64,000 bases of DNA from an endosymbiont of unidentified scaly snail isolate Monju (GTDB lineage Bacteria; Pseudomonadota; Gammaproteobacteria; Chromatiales; Chromatiaceae): contig NZ_AP012978.1 in assembly GCF_000801295.1 (NCBI RefSeq), forward strand, positions 930,001-994,000, read 5' to 3'. Numbering within the stretch: position 1 is the stretch's first letter; each line of letters opens with the position of its first letter. Shown here one piece after another: positions 11,623-21,480 of this stretch. Position numbers and translations under genes: made by a program. The notes below the pieces were generated by a model that ran no database searches, had not been told where the DNA came from, and saw only the letters and a program-made list of their open reading frames with translations.

Positions 11623-11650
11623 AGATAGGGACGCTGGCCGGGATTTCAAG
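11623..11650 (-). promoter_or_regulatory. Sigma-32 type heat-shock promoter of hsp20
   Basis: On the minus strand, CTTGAAA (11644-11650) is followed by a 13-base spacer and CCCTATCT (11623-11630). The known sigma-32 consensus is CTTGAAA, 13-15 bases, CCCCATnT, so only one position of the -10 box differs. It is correctly oriented and placed for the hsp20 start at 11577. Confidence 0.85.
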
Positions 11651-11718
11651 AGGGGGCGCCGGACAGGTAGTCCATGGCCTATACTGGCGGGCCATTCGAA
11701 CGGCAGGAGAGGTTTGCA

Positions 11719-12378
11719 ATGTTCACCGGCATCATTCAGGCCATCGGAGAAGTGCGTCGCCTGGAGCCGCGTGGTGGCGATCTGCGGCTGCACATCGCCA
11801 CTGGCAAGCTGGACCTGGGCGATGTGGTCCTGGGCGACAGCATCGCGGTCAATGGCGTGTGCCTGACCGCCGTCGAGCTGCCGGGCGACGGCTTCGCCGC
11901 CGATGTGTCCAACGAGACCCTGTCGCTGACCTCGCTGGGCAGCCTGCGTCCCGGCAGCCGGGTGAACCTGGAGAAGGCGCTGACCCTGCAGACCCGTCTT
12001 GGCGGGCACCTAGTGTCGGGACACGTGGACGGGCTGGGCGAGATTCTGGAGCGTCACGATGACGCCCGCTCGGTGCGCTTCCGGGTGCGTGCGCCGGACG
12101 AGTTGGCGCGCTACATCGCGCACAAGGGCTCGATCACGGTGGATGGCACCAGCCTGACGGTGAATGCGGTGGATGGCGCGGTGTTCGAACTGAACATCGT
12201 GCCACATACCCTGCAGGAGACCATCATGGACGAGTACGCGCCGGGCCGGCGGGTGAACCTGGAGGTCGACCTGCTGGCCCGTTACCTGGAACGTCTGCTG
12301 CTGGGCGAGCGCGCGGCCGAGGCAGGCAGCAGCGGGGTGGACCTGGCGCTGCTGGCCCGCGCCGGGTTCAAGGTCTGA
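11719..12378 (+). CDS. ribE: Riboflavin synthase, alpha subunit
   Basis: This enzyme dismutates two 6,7-dimethyl-8-ribityllumazine molecules to riboflavin. The 219-residue protein starts with the family signature MFTGIIQAIGEV. It shows the two tandem lumazine-binding repeats, the first with NGVCLTAVEL and the second with DGTSLTVNAV. ATG 11719 has AGGAGAGG seven bases upstream, and the in-frame extension to 11674 is not family-like. The gene stands alone here, next to hsp20 (divergent) and nadA (convergent, two bases apart). No FMN riboswitch is visible in the short leader. Confidence 0.96.
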   Translation: MFTGIIQAIGEVRRLEPRGGDLRLHIATGKLDLGDVVLGDSIAVNGVCLTAVELPGDGFAADVSNETLSLTSLGSLRPGSRVNLEKALTLQTRLGGHLVSGHVDGLGEILERHDDARSVRFRVRAPDELARYIAHKGSITVDGTSLTVNAVDGAVFELNIVPHTLQETIMDEYAPGRRVNLEVDLLARYLERLLLGERAAEAGSSGVDLALLARAGFKV

Positions 12379-12379
12379 G

Positions 12380-13426
12380 TCAGCCGCGTCGTTCGGCAAA
12401 GCCCAGCATGCGCTGAATGGAGACCACCGCACGCTGGCGGACCGCCTCGTCGATGTGGATCTCGCTCCGGCCCTCGCGCAGGGCGGTCTCGAGGTTCTGC
12501 AGGGCGTTCATGGCCATCCAGGGGCAGTGCGCGCAGGACTCGCAGGTGGCGCCTTCGCCGGCGGTGGGCGCAGAGATGAGTTTCTTGCCGGGAGCGGCCT
12601 GCTGCATCTTCCAGAAGATGCCGTCGTCGGTGGCGACGATGAACTCCTCGTTGGGCAGTTCCTTCACCGCCTTGATCAGTGCGGTGGTCGAGCCGACCAC
12701 GTCGGCCTGGCCGACCACCTCGTCGGGCGACTCGGGATGTACCAGTACCGCCGCCTCGGGGTGCAGGCGGCGCAGGCGCTCGAGTGCGAAGCCCTTGAAT
12801 TCCTCGTGCACCACGCAACTGCCTTCCCACAGCAGGATGTCCGCCCCGGTCTGGCGCTGCACGTAGCGGCCCAGGTGCTTGTCCGGGGCCCAGAGGATCT
12901 TCTCGCCGCGCTCGTGCAGGTGACGCACGATGTCCAGCGCGATGCCCGAGGTCACGGTCCAGTCGGCGCGCGCCTTCACCTCGGCGCTGGTGTTGGCATA
13001 CACCACCACGGTGCGGTCGGGGTGCTGGTCGCAGAAGGCGCTGAAGGCCTCGGCCGGGCAGCCCTCGTCGAGCGAGCAGGTCGCGCCCAGGTCGGGCATC
13101 AGCACGGTCTTCTCAGGATTGAGGATCTTGGCGGTCTCGCCCATGAAGCGCACGCCGCAGACCACCAGGGTGCGGGCATCCGAACGCGCACCGAAGCGGG
13201 CCATCTCCAGCGAGTCGGCCACGCAGCCGCCGGTCTCCTCGGCCAGCGATTGCAGCTCGCTGTCCACGTAGTAGTGGGCGACCAGCACGGCATCGCGCTC
13301 GCGCATGAGCTGCTTGATGCGCTCGCGGAGCGCCTCGCGCTCGGCGGGCGAGAGTGCCGACCACCGCGGGTGCGGCGGCACCTGGATATGCGGCGAGGTC
13401 GGGGTGTTGGCGTATTGCGGTTTCAT
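12380..13426 (-). CDS. nadA: Quinolinate synthase A
   Basis: NadA condenses iminoaspartate with dihydroxyacetone phosphate to quinolinate in NAD synthesis, using a [4Fe-4S] cluster. The 348-residue protein keeps the ligand cysteines in [21 protein letters not shown] and [10 protein letters not shown]. It also has the substrate residues in [11 protein letters not shown] and [15 protein letters not shown] lies eight bases upstream of ATG 13426. It is the last gene of a minus-strand run after the dynamin-like GTPase and the ROK kinase. Confidence 0.96.
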   Translation of the reverse strand: MKPQYANTPTSPHIQVPPHPRWSALSPAEREALRERIKQLMRERDAVLVAHYYVDSELQSLAEETGGCVADSLEMARFGARSDARTLVVCGVRFMGETAKILNPEKTVLMPDLGATCSLDEGCPAEAFSAFCDQHPDRTVVVYANTSAEVKARADWTVTSGIALDIVRHLHERGEKILWAPDKHLGRYVQRQTGADILLWEGSCVVHEEFKGFALERLRRLHPEAAVLVHPESPDEVVGQADVVGSTTALIKAVKELPNEEFIVATDDGIFWKMQQAAPGKKLISAPTAGEGATCESCAHCPWMAMNALQNLETALREGRSEIHIDEAVRQRAVVSIQRMLGFAERRG

Positions 13427-13480
13427 GCGCTTCTCCCATGAGGGAATGTATGAAGAAATCTTAGTGGATGCGGCGCCCGA

Positions 13481-14385
13481 TTATGCGAATTCCCGTACTT
13501 CTTCCAGGGACCACAACCAGGCGGCGCCACGCACCCCGCTGGCGTCGCCGTGGCGGGGGGCACGATGCGGGTGCGCAGGGTGTCCGAGAACAGGTAGGGC
13601 GGCAGCCGCCGGGGCAGCTCGTTGTAGAGTGAGCGGATCTGGCCCATGCCGCCGCCGAGCACGATCACCTCGGGGTCGAGCAGGTTGATGACCGAGGCCA
13701 GGGCGCGTGCCAGCCGGTCGTGGTAGCGGTCCAGGGTAGTGCGGGCGCGCGGATCGCCGGCCTCGGCCGCGGCCACGATGGCGCGGCTGTCCTGGCCGGT
13801 TCCATGGTCGCGCGCCATGCCGGGGCCGGAGAGGAAGGTCTCGATGCAGCCGTGCCGGCCACAGTAGCAGGGGGGGCCGGGGAGTTCATCGTGCACGGGC
13901 CAGGGCAGGGGATTGTGTCCCCATTCGCCGGCGATGGCGTTGGGGCCGGCGAGCAGGCGGCCGTCGATGACGATGCCGGCGCCAGTGCCGGTACCGATGA
14001 TCACCCCGAACACGCTGCGTGCGCCGGCTGCCGCCCCGTCCGATGCTTCGGACAGGGCGAAGCAGTCGGCATCGTTGGCCAGGCGTACCGGCCGGCCGAG
14101 CCGGGCCTGCAGGTCGTCCAGCAGGGGTTGGCCGTTGAGGCAGGTGGAGTTGCTGTTGCGCAACAGGCCGGTCTCGGGTGAGCGCGCGCCCGGGGAGCCG
14201 ATACCTACCGGCAGGCGACCGCCGGGGTCGAGATGATCGACCAGTCCGGCGATGGCGTCCAGGGTGGCCTGGTAGTCGTCCTGGGGCGTGGCGATGCGCA
14301 GCCGGGGGTCGAGCCGGCCGTCGGCATGCAGCAGCACCCCTTCGATCTTGGTGCCACCGAGGTCGATACCAATGCGTGCGCTCAT
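13481..14385 (-). pseudogene. ROK-family sugar kinase, frameshifted near the C-terminus
   Basis: ROK kinases phosphorylate hexoses such as fructose or glucose. Visible features are the N-terminal ATP-binding motif IGIDLGGTKIEG, the GTGTGAGIV phosphate loop and the zinc/ROK signature region PCYCGRHGCIETFLSGPG. After DTLRTRIVPP the frame is lost at a run of six G residues (plus strand 13555-13560). With seven, the protein reads RHGDASGVRGAAWLW and stops at 13481, giving about 301 residues, the normal length of Mak-type fructokinases. As sequenced it runs out of frame to 13423. Only the last 20 or so native residues are lost. The start overlaps the upstream GTPase stop (ATGA). Confidence 0.88.
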
Positions 14386-15863
14386 TCCCCGCTGCTGGCG
14401 ACCCGCGGCTCGGGTGCCGCCACCTCGGCCTCGAGGTCCACGGGTGTCCGGCCCGAGGGGTTGGTGAAGCTGTCGTTGAGATCCTGCACGTAGCGGTCGG
14501 TGTCTTCCAGCACCTCGGCGATGCGCCGCCGGTCGCGGCGTGCCCAGCCGCGTGGCTTCTTGCTGAAGATGCTGCGCCAGGGCACGGTATTGGCGAGGAA
14601 GGCACCCAGCAGGTTGCCGCGGATGCCGCGCTCGGTGACCAGGCGTCGCGCCATGGCGCGCAGCGAGCGTGCGGCCAGCTTGCGGACCCCGAAGTGCAGG
14701 CCCAGCCAGGCCAGCCAGGCGCCCAGGGTGCCCAGGAACAGGCGCAACGGGCTCTGGCTCAGCCAGTGCCAGCCGGTCTGCGGCAGGTCGCTGTTCAGGT
14801 AGCCGTAGAGGAACAGGCCGCAGGCCAGGGCCAGGACCACGGCATCGCCGATCAGGGTGCGGCGGCGCCAGGCGCGGATCAGCTCGAGCAGTGCGGGGAC
14901 GGTCTTCTCCTCGATGTCGCGCGCGGTCTTCTCCAGGCTGCCGACAATGCGGTAGGCACGTTCCACTTCTACCTGCTGCATGCGTGCGTAGATTTCGGCC
15001 AGGTCGGCGTCACGCTTCTTTTCGAAGCGGTCGCGAAGAGCCGGGTCCTCGATGGGGTTGGCTGCGCTCTTGCTGAAGATGGTGAAGAAGCGTCCGGCGG
15101 TGAGCCCGCGTTCCCCCAGGGCGCGCTGCCAGGCGGCGACGACCTCTTCGGGGTTGTCCTCGCGCGCGGTGGTGTCGAGCTGGTTGAGGATATAGAGGAA
15201 CTTGCCGGAATCGGGCCGGTGGATGGTCTTGTTCACGAGGTGGTCGAGGGTGTCGCGCATTGCGCCGGGTTCGGGGTGGCGGCCGTCGAAGAACACCAGC
15301 ACCAGGTCGGACAGGTCGATGATGTGATCGGTGATGCGCAAGGTGGAGGTGCGCTGGGCATCGGCATCGAATCCGGGCGAGTCGATGATGATCTTGCCGC
15401 GCAGGTGCTCGCTGCCGCAGGTCTTGAGCTGCAGATAGGCGTCGATGCGCGAGCCCTCGCCGGCGGCGACCTTTTCGATCTCGGCGCTGATCTTGTAGAA
15501 GGGAAAGCGCGGGTCGGAGTCCAGTGCCACGCCGGGCAGGGTGTGCGATTCCTTCTGGTTGCTGTAGCAGATGACGGTGAAGCGGTCGTCTACCGCCTGG
15601 TTGCCGCTGCGTTGAAGCTTCTCGCCGAGGTAGTCGTTGATGAAGGTGGATTTGCCCGCCGAAAAGGTGCCCAGCACCGAGATCAGGGGCCACCAGGGGA
15701 TCTGGGGGGCGTGTGATTCGTCGTCGCCGAGCAGGCCCATGCGCCGGGTTACCAGGTCCAGCTTGCGGAAGCTCTGGACCGCGTTGAGCAGGACCGGGTT
15801 TTCCTGTTCGAGGTGGGTCTCGAGCTGTTTCAGGCGGTGTTCGATGACGTTACTGCTGCTCAT
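14382..15863 (-). CDS. Dynamin-like GTPase with C-terminal membrane segments
   Basis: This is a 493-residue protein of the bacterial dynamin/EHD-like GTPase group. The G1 loop is GTFSAGKSTFIND near residue 65, the G3 motif DSPGFD lies near 170 and G4 NQLD near 226. After a helical stretch there are two hydrophobic segments (about residues 330-350 and 370-390), so it is probably attached to the inner membrane. Known relatives remodel or protect membranes. The role here is not shown by the sequence. It begins a minus-strand run with the ROK kinase and nadA. Confidence 0.82.
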   Translation of the reverse strand: MSSSNVIEHRLKQLETHLEQENPVLLNAVQSFRKLDLVTRRMGLLGDDESHAPQIPWWPLISVLGTFSAGKSTFINDYLGEKLQRSGNQAVDDRFTVICYSNQKESHTLPGVALDSDPRFPFYKISAEIEKVAAGEGSRIDAYLQLKTCGSEHLRGKIIIDSPGFDADAQRTSTLRITDHIIDLSDLVLVFFDGRHPEPGAMRDTLDHLVNKTIHRPDSGKFLYILNQLDTTAREDNPEEVVAAWQRALGERGLTAGRFFTIFSKSAANPIEDPALRDRFEKKRDADLAEIYARMQQVEVERAYRIVGSLEKTARDIEEKTVPALLELIRAWRRRTLIGDAVVLALACGLFLYGYLNSDLPQTGWHWLSQSPLRLFLGTLGAWLAWLGLHFGVRKLAARSLRAMARRLVTERGIRGNLLGAFLANTVPWRSIFSKKPRGWARRDRRRIAEVLEDTDRYVQDLNDSFTNPSGRTPVDLEAEVAAPEPRVASSGE

Positions 15864-16138
15864 GTTGTTCCACCCATAGCTGCGTCGGCCAATGTGGCCG
15901 ATAGTATCCCGGCCATGTGGTCCCTGAACAGGGGGCGGATACGGGAGGGGTGGCCGATTCCGGGTTTTCCTCCATCCGCTTCCTGACGATGGTCAATTGC
16001 AATGGCGCCCTCCCGTGGGAGATAATCGCGCGCATCATGTGGTTCCGATAAGGGCTGTTCCCGGCGCGGAAATTGCGCTCCAGATCCGGGGGTGGGGCCG
16101 GGTCCCCGCTGCCGCGCAACAAGGACCTTGTAACGACC
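15864..16138. other. Divergent intergenic region
   Basis: These 275 bases separate the dynamin-like gene from the RND adaptor gene. No convincing gene is seen. A perfect 7-bp hairpin (tcggcca/tggccga, 15885-15901) lies in the leader of the dynamin-like gene. Promoters for both directions are presumably here but none stands out. Confidence 0.6.
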
Positions 16139-17302
16139 ATGCGAAGTATCCTGACAGCCGCTGTCATAGGCGTAATGAGTCTGGTCGGCCCGGTACTGGC
16201 CGATACAGTGGATTCCGTCGAGATCTTCGAGGTGAAGGCATCCACCGAGCAGCCGACCGTGGCCATCGGCGGCACGGTGGTGCCCTATCGTCGGGTGACC
16301 CTGGCCGCGCAGTTGCCGGGACGGGTCAAGTTCGTGGCTGGCGTGGAGGGCGACTTCTTCAAGGAAGGCACCCTGCTGGTGGCACTTGACGAGGACGAGC
16401 TGCTGGCCAAGCGTGCCGCGGCCTATGCCCAGTACACCGCCGCCGAGGCCGAGCTGCGCAACGCCGGGGTGCAGTACTCGCGCGAGCTGTGGTCGCCCAA
16501 GTCCAAGTCCGCGCCCGGCGGCATGGGGCTGCCCAACCTGTTCGACCAGATGTTCACCGGTGCGGCCGAGGACTTCTTCGGCGAGCGTGATCGCGATGCC
16601 GAGCGTCAGGCCGACTTGTATGCCTCGACCACGCGCATCGAGCAGGCACGCAGTGCCATGCTGCGGGCCGAGTCCGAGATTCGCGCCATCGACGCCAAGC
16701 TGCGCGACACCAAGAGCCTGGCGCCCTTCGACGGCGTGATCATGCACAAGTACGTCGAGGAGGGCGACACCGTGCAGCCGGGCCAGCCTCTGCTCGATTT
16801 CGCCGACATCAGCTGGCTGCAGATCGAGGTGGACCTGCCGGCGCGGCTGGCCCAGGGGCTGCAACCAATGATGATCCTTTCGCGTGCCGCCACTTTCGAC
16901 GATCATCCCGGCCCCGTGGACATCCGCGTGGCCCAGATCTACCCCATGGCGGACGTGCAGCGGCATACCGTGAAGGTCAAGTTCGACATCCCGCAGGGAG
17001 TCTCCAAGCCAGGGATGTACGCCAAGGTAATGATCCCCGACACCTCGCAGGCCGCCAGCATGGCGCGGCTGCCGGCCATCCCCACCTCGGCCATCATCTA
17101 CCGGGGCAACCTGCCTGTGGTCTATGTGCAGAACGCCGAGGGCCGGCCCGAACTGCGCATGATCCGCGAGGGCCGGCGCCTGCCCAATGGCATGACCACG
17201 GTGCTCTCGGGCATTGCCGAGGGGGACCGGGTGTACGTCAATCCCGGGCCTTCCATCCTCGAGCAGCCGAAGCCGGCCGAACCCGATGGTTCCGCGGATT
17301 GA
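16139..17302 (+). CDS. RND efflux periplasmic adaptor (HlyD/membrane-fusion family)
   Basis: This adaptor links an RND pump to an outer-membrane channel. The 387-residue protein has a signal peptide (about residues 1-21, ending VLA). The first half-lipoyl region is AAQLPGRVKFVAGVEGDFFK. A helical hairpin of about 110 residues includes a Met/Phe-rich insertion, and the second lipoyl half is KSLAPFDGVIMHKYVEEGD. A beta-barrel and a membrane-proximal domain follow. ATG 16139 begins the signal peptide, with AAGGACC 12 bases upstream. The pump gene follows after 62 bases. No TolC-like channel is encoded nearby. Confidence 0.92.
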   Translation: MRSILTAAVIGVMSLVGPVLADTVDSVEIFEVKASTEQPTVAIGGTVVPYRRVTLAAQLPGRVKFVAGVEGDFFKEGTLLVALDEDELLAKRAAAYAQYTAAEAELRNAGVQYSRELWSPKSKSAPGGMGLPNLFDQMFTGAAEDFFGERDRDAERQADLYASTTRIEQARSAMLRAESEIRAIDAKLRDTKSLAPFDGVIMHKYVEEGDTVQPGQPLLDFADISWLQIEVDLPARLAQGLQPMMILSRAATFDDHPGPVDIRVAQIYPMADVQRHTVKVKFDIPQGVSKPGMYAKVMIPDTSQAASMARLPAIPTSAIIYRGNLPVVYVQNAEGRPELRMIREGRRLPNGMTTVLSGIAEGDRVYVNPGPSILEQPKPAEPDGSAD

Positions 17303-17364
17303 AGCCGTCCGAATCGCGTAGTTTCCGCCCACGGGTAGTCAGCCAGCAGGATTGATGCAGACGC

Positions 17365-20300
17365 ATGAGTGAGATCGACACCAAGCCGGACTGGGAAGCA
17401 GGGGTACAGGTCGAGGAACACAGCCTTGGCATCGCTGGCGCCATCACCCGCTTCTTCATCAACTCGCCGCTCTCGCCGCTGCTCTACATCGCCATGCTGG
17501 GTCTGGGCATCCTGGGCCTGATGATCACCCCGCGCCAGGAGGACCCGCAGATCTCGGTGCCCATGATCGACCTGTTCGTGCAGTATCCCGGTGCGGACGT
17601 CGACCAGGTGGTGGCGCTGGCGGTGCAGCCGCTCGAGCGGCTGATGTATGAAATTGACGGCGTCAAGCACGTCTATTCCGCCGCCGAGCGTGGGCGCGGC
17701 GTGGTCACCGTGCAGTTCGAGGTCGGCGAGGACATGGCGCCCTCGCTGGTCAAGGTCAACGACAAGCTGGCTTCGAACCGCGATCGCATCCCGCCCGGGG
17801 TGTTGCCGCCGCTGGTAAAGGCCAAGGGCATCGACGACGTGCCGGTGGTGACCATCACCCTGTGGTCGGAGAAGGACTACAACCAGGACGGCATGCCCGA
17901 CGTGGATGACTCGCAGCTGCGCCGCCTGGCGCAGTCGGTGCTCCAGCACCTGAACGAGATCCACGAGACCGGCAACAGCTTCGTGGTCGGCGGGCGCGCC
18001 GAGCAGGTGATCGTCGAGGTCTATCCCGAGCGGCTCGCCGGCTTCGGCCTCAGCCTGGGGCAGGTGGCGCAGGCCATCCGGGCGGCCAACATGGAACAGC
18101 AGATGGGTAACGTGGAGGCTGGGGGATCGCGCCTGCTGGTGGTCTCCGGTGCCTTCCTGAAGACCGTCGACGATATCCGTGAACTGCAGGTGGGCGTGCA
18201 CAGCGGCGTGCCCGTCTATGTGCACGACGTGGCCGATGTGCGCCAGGGCCCGGAAGACGCCCGCCAGCTGGTGGCCTTCTACTCGGGTGCGGCCAGCGGC
18301 GATCTGGACCGGGCGGTGGCGGTACCGGCAGTCACTATCGCGGTGGCCAAGAAGAAGGGTACCAACGGGGTGAAGGTGGCCAACGAGGTCATCGCCCGGG
18401 TCAATTCGCTCAAGGGCACGCTGATCCCCAACGACGTCAATGTCACCATCACCCGCAACTACGGCAAGACCGCCAACGACAAGGTCAACGCCCTGATCAA
18501 GAAGCTGTTCATCGCCACCGCCATCGTGTTCGCTCTGGTGTGGCTGGCGTTCAAGGCGCTCAATCCGGCGATCGTGGTGCTGATGGTGATTCCGGTGGTC
18601 CTGCTGTTCACCATCCTGTGCGCCTGGCTGCTAGGCTTCACCATCGACCGGGTGTCGTTGTTCGCCCTGATCTTCTCCATCGGCATCCTGGTGGACGACG
18701 CCATCGTGGTGGTCGAGAACATATACCGGCGCTGGCTGGAGGCCGGCACTACCGACATGGCCACGGCGGTGGATGCGGTACGCGAGGTGGGCAACCCGAC
18801 CATCCTCGCCACCGGCACCGTGATCGGCGCCCTGCTGCCCATGGGCTTCGTGTCCGGCATGATGGGGCCCTACATGCTGCCGATCCCGGTGCTGGGCTCG
18901 GTGGCCATGGCCGTCTCGCTGTTCGCCGCCTTCGTGTTCACGCCCTGGCTGGCGATCCACGGCCGCCTGCGGCCGACCATGGACTACCTGGAGAAGGCCG
19001 AGAAGCGCGAGCACAAGGAGGCCGAGTGGCTCGACGGCCTGTTCCGCCGCATCCTGATTCCCATGATCCGCAGCCCGCGGCGCGCACGCCTGTTCAAGCT
19101 GGGGATGTGGGGGGCCTTCTTCCTGGCGTGCAGCCTGTTCTACTTCAAGTGGGTGGCGGTGAAGATGCTGCCGCTGGACAACAAACCCGAGTTCTCGGTG
19201 GTGCTCAACATGCCCGAGGGGACCGCGCTCGCGGTCACTGGCAACATGGCACACCGTATCGCCGACCGTCTGCGGCGCATGCCCGAGGTGGTGGATGCGC
19301 AGATCTACGTCGGCACCGCACGCCCCTTCGACTTCAACGGCATGGTGCGTCACTACTACCTGCGCAACCAGCCCTGGCAGGCGGAGATCCAGCTCGAACT
19401 GCTCGACAAGCACGAACGTGAGCGTTCCAGCCACGAGATCGCGGTGGATGCGCGCGAGCAGGTGCGCAAGCTGGTCGAAGGCAGCGGGGCCACCTTCGCG
19501 GTGGTGGAGATGCCGCCCGGGCCGCCGGTTTTGCAATCGGTGGTGGCCGAGGTCCACGGGCCGGACGGCGATACCCGCCGCGCGGTGGCCACCATGCTCA
19601 CCGACGTCTTCCGCCAGACCGAGAACCTGGTCGATGTCGACAACTACATGCGCGAGCCCTACGACTATTGGCACTTCGAGATCGACTACGAGAAGGCCCA
19701 ACGGCGCGGCATCACCGTCGAGACCATCAACCGGGAACTGGCGATGGCGCTGGGCGGCTACGTGCTGGGCGATGTCAAGCAGCGTGCGGGTCACGAGCCG
19801 ATCAACATCGTCATCCAGATCCCGCTGGCCGAGCGTTCCAATGTTTCGCGCCTCGGCGACATCCTGGTGGCCTTGCCTGACGGCAAGGGGGTGTCGTTGC
19901 GCGAGCTGGGGCATTTCGTGCGCAAGGTCGAGTCGCATATTGCCTACCACAAGGACCTGCGGCCGGTGGAATACGTGGTGGCGGATGTCGGCGGCAAGCT
20001 GGCCGCGCCCATCTACGGTATGCTCGAGGTGCAGGACAAGCTCCAGGAGCTGGGTTGCGACACGCCCGACGGAGTGCGCCTGTGCGACCACATCTACTGG
20101 ACCGGGCCGCCGCCGACCGACGAGCACTCGGCCTTCGAGTGGGCGGGCGAGTGGACCGTCACCTACGAAACCTTCCGCGACATGGGGCTGGCCTTCATCG
20201 CCGCGCTGGGCCTCATCTACATTCTGGTGGTGTGGGAGTTCGGCAACTTCCGTATCCCGGCGTTGATCATGGCACCCATCCCGCTCACCCTGCTGGGCAT

Positions 20301-21399
20301 CATCCCGGCGCACATGCTGTTCTTCCAGATGGGCTGGGGCGGCGAGTTCACCGCTACTTCCATGGTCGGCTGGATCGCCCTGGCCGGCATCATCGTGCGC
20401 AACTCCATCCTGCTGGTGGACTTCTCGGTACACCGCCTGCACGCCGGGGTGGGTGTGGTCGAGGCGGTGATCAGCGCGTGCAAGACCCGGACCCGGCCCA
20501 TCCTGATCACTGCGCTGGCGCTGGTGGGCGGTTCCTCGGTGATCTTCTTCGATCCCATCTTCCAGGGCATGGCCATATCGCTGGCCTCGGGTGTGCTGGT
20601 ATCCACTATCCTGACCCTGATCGTGATCCCGCTGGGCTGCGTCAAGGCCGCCGATGCCTTGTGCGAGGTCGCCAACGTGGATTGTGCCGGCCAGGGGCTG
20701 CTCCCCGAACAGACCCACCCGCTGGAAGAGGAGCCGGCAGCCGGCCCCCCGCTGTGGATGCGCCTGTGGGGCGGGCTGATGACCGCCGTCTTTGCGATGG
20801 TCGGGGTGATCGCGTCGGTCTGGGGCTGGATCGCCGAACGTCGCGCGCGCAAGACGACCTCGGCGCCCGTGACCGGCAAGGGCGACGAGCGTGCCCCGGC
20901 GCCGGTCGATGCTCCGGTTGCCGAACGGCCCGAGACGACCTCTCCTGCAGCGGACACGAGCGCGGCGGAGGCGAAAAGCGGTAGTGAAAAGGCCGTGGAA
21001 GACGCCTCGCCTGCGCAGTTCTCCGCCGCGGACGAACCGGCAGAGGCGGTGAACGGGCTCTCGACCGGAGGGCCGGTCGATGCCCCTCCGGCGCCAGCCG
21101 AGCCTTCGCCGGCGGAGAAAACGGCAGACGCGCCGGACGCCGATGCCGAACAGGCAGAGGAGAAGGCCGCGGTGCGTCACACCGCCACTCGAAAGACGAC
21201 CGCCAAGAAGGCGGCCGCCAAGAAGACGGTGGCGAAAAAAGCGGCCTCGAAGAAGGTTTCGGTCAAGAAGCAGGACGGCGACGCCTCGCCGGCTTCCCCA
21301 CAGCCTGGCGAAAAGGAAGGCAAGACCGAGAATGCTCGCACGCGGCGCGGTATCCGCCTCAAGGCACCCGACAATCTCAGCGACGACGGCCTGGGTTGA
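17365..21399 (+). CDS. RND efflux pump with an extra C-terminal TM and a lysine-rich tail
   Basis: This is a 1344-residue pump of the AcrB/HAE1 type, about 250 residues longer than usual. The pump body is standard: TM1 near residues 36-56, a porter domain, TM2-7 with the proton-relay pair in GILVDDAIVVVEN, a second porter domain, and TM8-12 ending near residue 1090. After that comes a further hydrophobic stretch (about 1131-1157, rich in Trp and Gly), then an Ala/Pro/Glu-rich region. A histone-H1-like block with repeated KK and AAKK units sits at about 1277-1302, followed by a short charged end. The tail is in the same unbroken frame. If the extra stretch spans the membrane, the tail is periplasmic. 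Substrate is unknown. Confidence 0.93.
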   Translation: MSEIDTKPDWEAGVQVEEHSLGIAGAITRFFINSPLSPLLYIAMLGLGILGLMITPRQEDPQISVPMIDLFVQYPGADVDQVVALAVQPLERLMYEIDGVKHVYSAAERGRGVVTVQFEVGEDMAPSLVKVNDKLASNRDRIPPGVLPPLVKAKGIDDVPVVTITLWSEKDYNQDGMPDVDDSQLRRLAQSVLQHLNEIHETGNSFVVGGRAEQVIVEVYPERLAGFGLSLGQVAQAIRAANMEQQMGNVEAGGSRLLVVSGAFLKTVDDIRELQVGVHSGVPVYVHDVADVRQGPEDARQLVAFYSGAASGDLDRAVAVPAVTIAVAKKKGTNGVKVANEVIARVNSLKGTLIPNDVNVTITRNYGKTANDKVNALIKKLFIATAIVFALVWLAFKALNPAIVVLMVIPVVLLFTILCAWLLGFTIDRVSLFALIFSIGILVDDAIVVVENIYRRWLEAGTTDMATAVDAVREVGNPTILATGTVIGALLPMGFVSGMMGPYMLPIPVLGSVAMAVSLFAAFVFTPWLAIHGRLRPTMDYLEKAEKREHKEAEWLDGLFRRILIPMIRSPRRARLFKLGMWGAFFLACSLFYFKWVAVKMLPLDNKPEFSVVLNMPEGTALAVTGNMAHRIADRLRRMPEVVDAQIYVGTARPFDFNGMVRHYYLRNQPWQAEIQLELLDKHERERSSHEIAVDAREQVRKLVEGSGATFAVVEMPPGPPVLQSVVAEVHGPDGDTRRAVATMLTDVFRQTENLVDVDNYMREPYDYWHFEIDYEKAQRRGITVETINRELAMALGGYVLGDVKQRAGHEPINIVIQIPLAERSNVSRLGDILVALPDGKGVSLRELGHFVRKVESHIAYHKDLRPVEYVVADVGGKLAAPIYGMLEVQDKLQELGCDTPDGVRLCDHIYWTGPPPTDEHSAFEWAGEWTVTYETFRDMGLAFIAALGLIYILVVWEFGNFRIPALIMAPIPLTLLGIIPAHMLFFQMGWGGEFTATSMVGWIALAGIIVRNSILLVDFSVHRLHAGVGVVEAVISACKTRTRPILITALALVGGSSVIFFDPIFQGMAISLASGVLVSTILTLIVIPLGCVKAADALCEVANVDCAGQGLLPEQTHPLEEEPAAGPPLWMRLWGGLMTAVFAMVGVIASVWGWIAERRARKTTSAPVTGKGDERAPAPVDAPVAERPETTSPAADTSAAEAKSGSEKAVEDASPAQFSAADEPAEAVNGLSTGGPVDAPPAPAEPSPAEKTADAPDADAEQAEEKAAVRHTATRKTTAKKAAAKKTVAKKAASKKVSVKKQDGDASPASPQPGEKEGKTENARTRRGIRLKAPDNLSDDGLG

Positions 21400-21480
21400 G
21401 TGCCGGGCATGCACGGGGTGGCTTGAAATGCCCGCATCTCGCCCCGATCGAGTGGCTGTGGACCGCTTCGTTCGGGGCTC

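Noticed and set aside
11578-11718. FMN riboswitch ahead of ribE
   Set aside because: The leader is only about 140 bases shared with the hsp20 promoter and lacks the conserved multi-stem RFN elements.
21193-21399. Separate histone-H1-like gene at the end of the RND gene
   Set aside because: The lysine-rich stretch is in one unbroken frame with the pump, with no start codon or ribosome site of its own, so it is treated as a tail of the pump.
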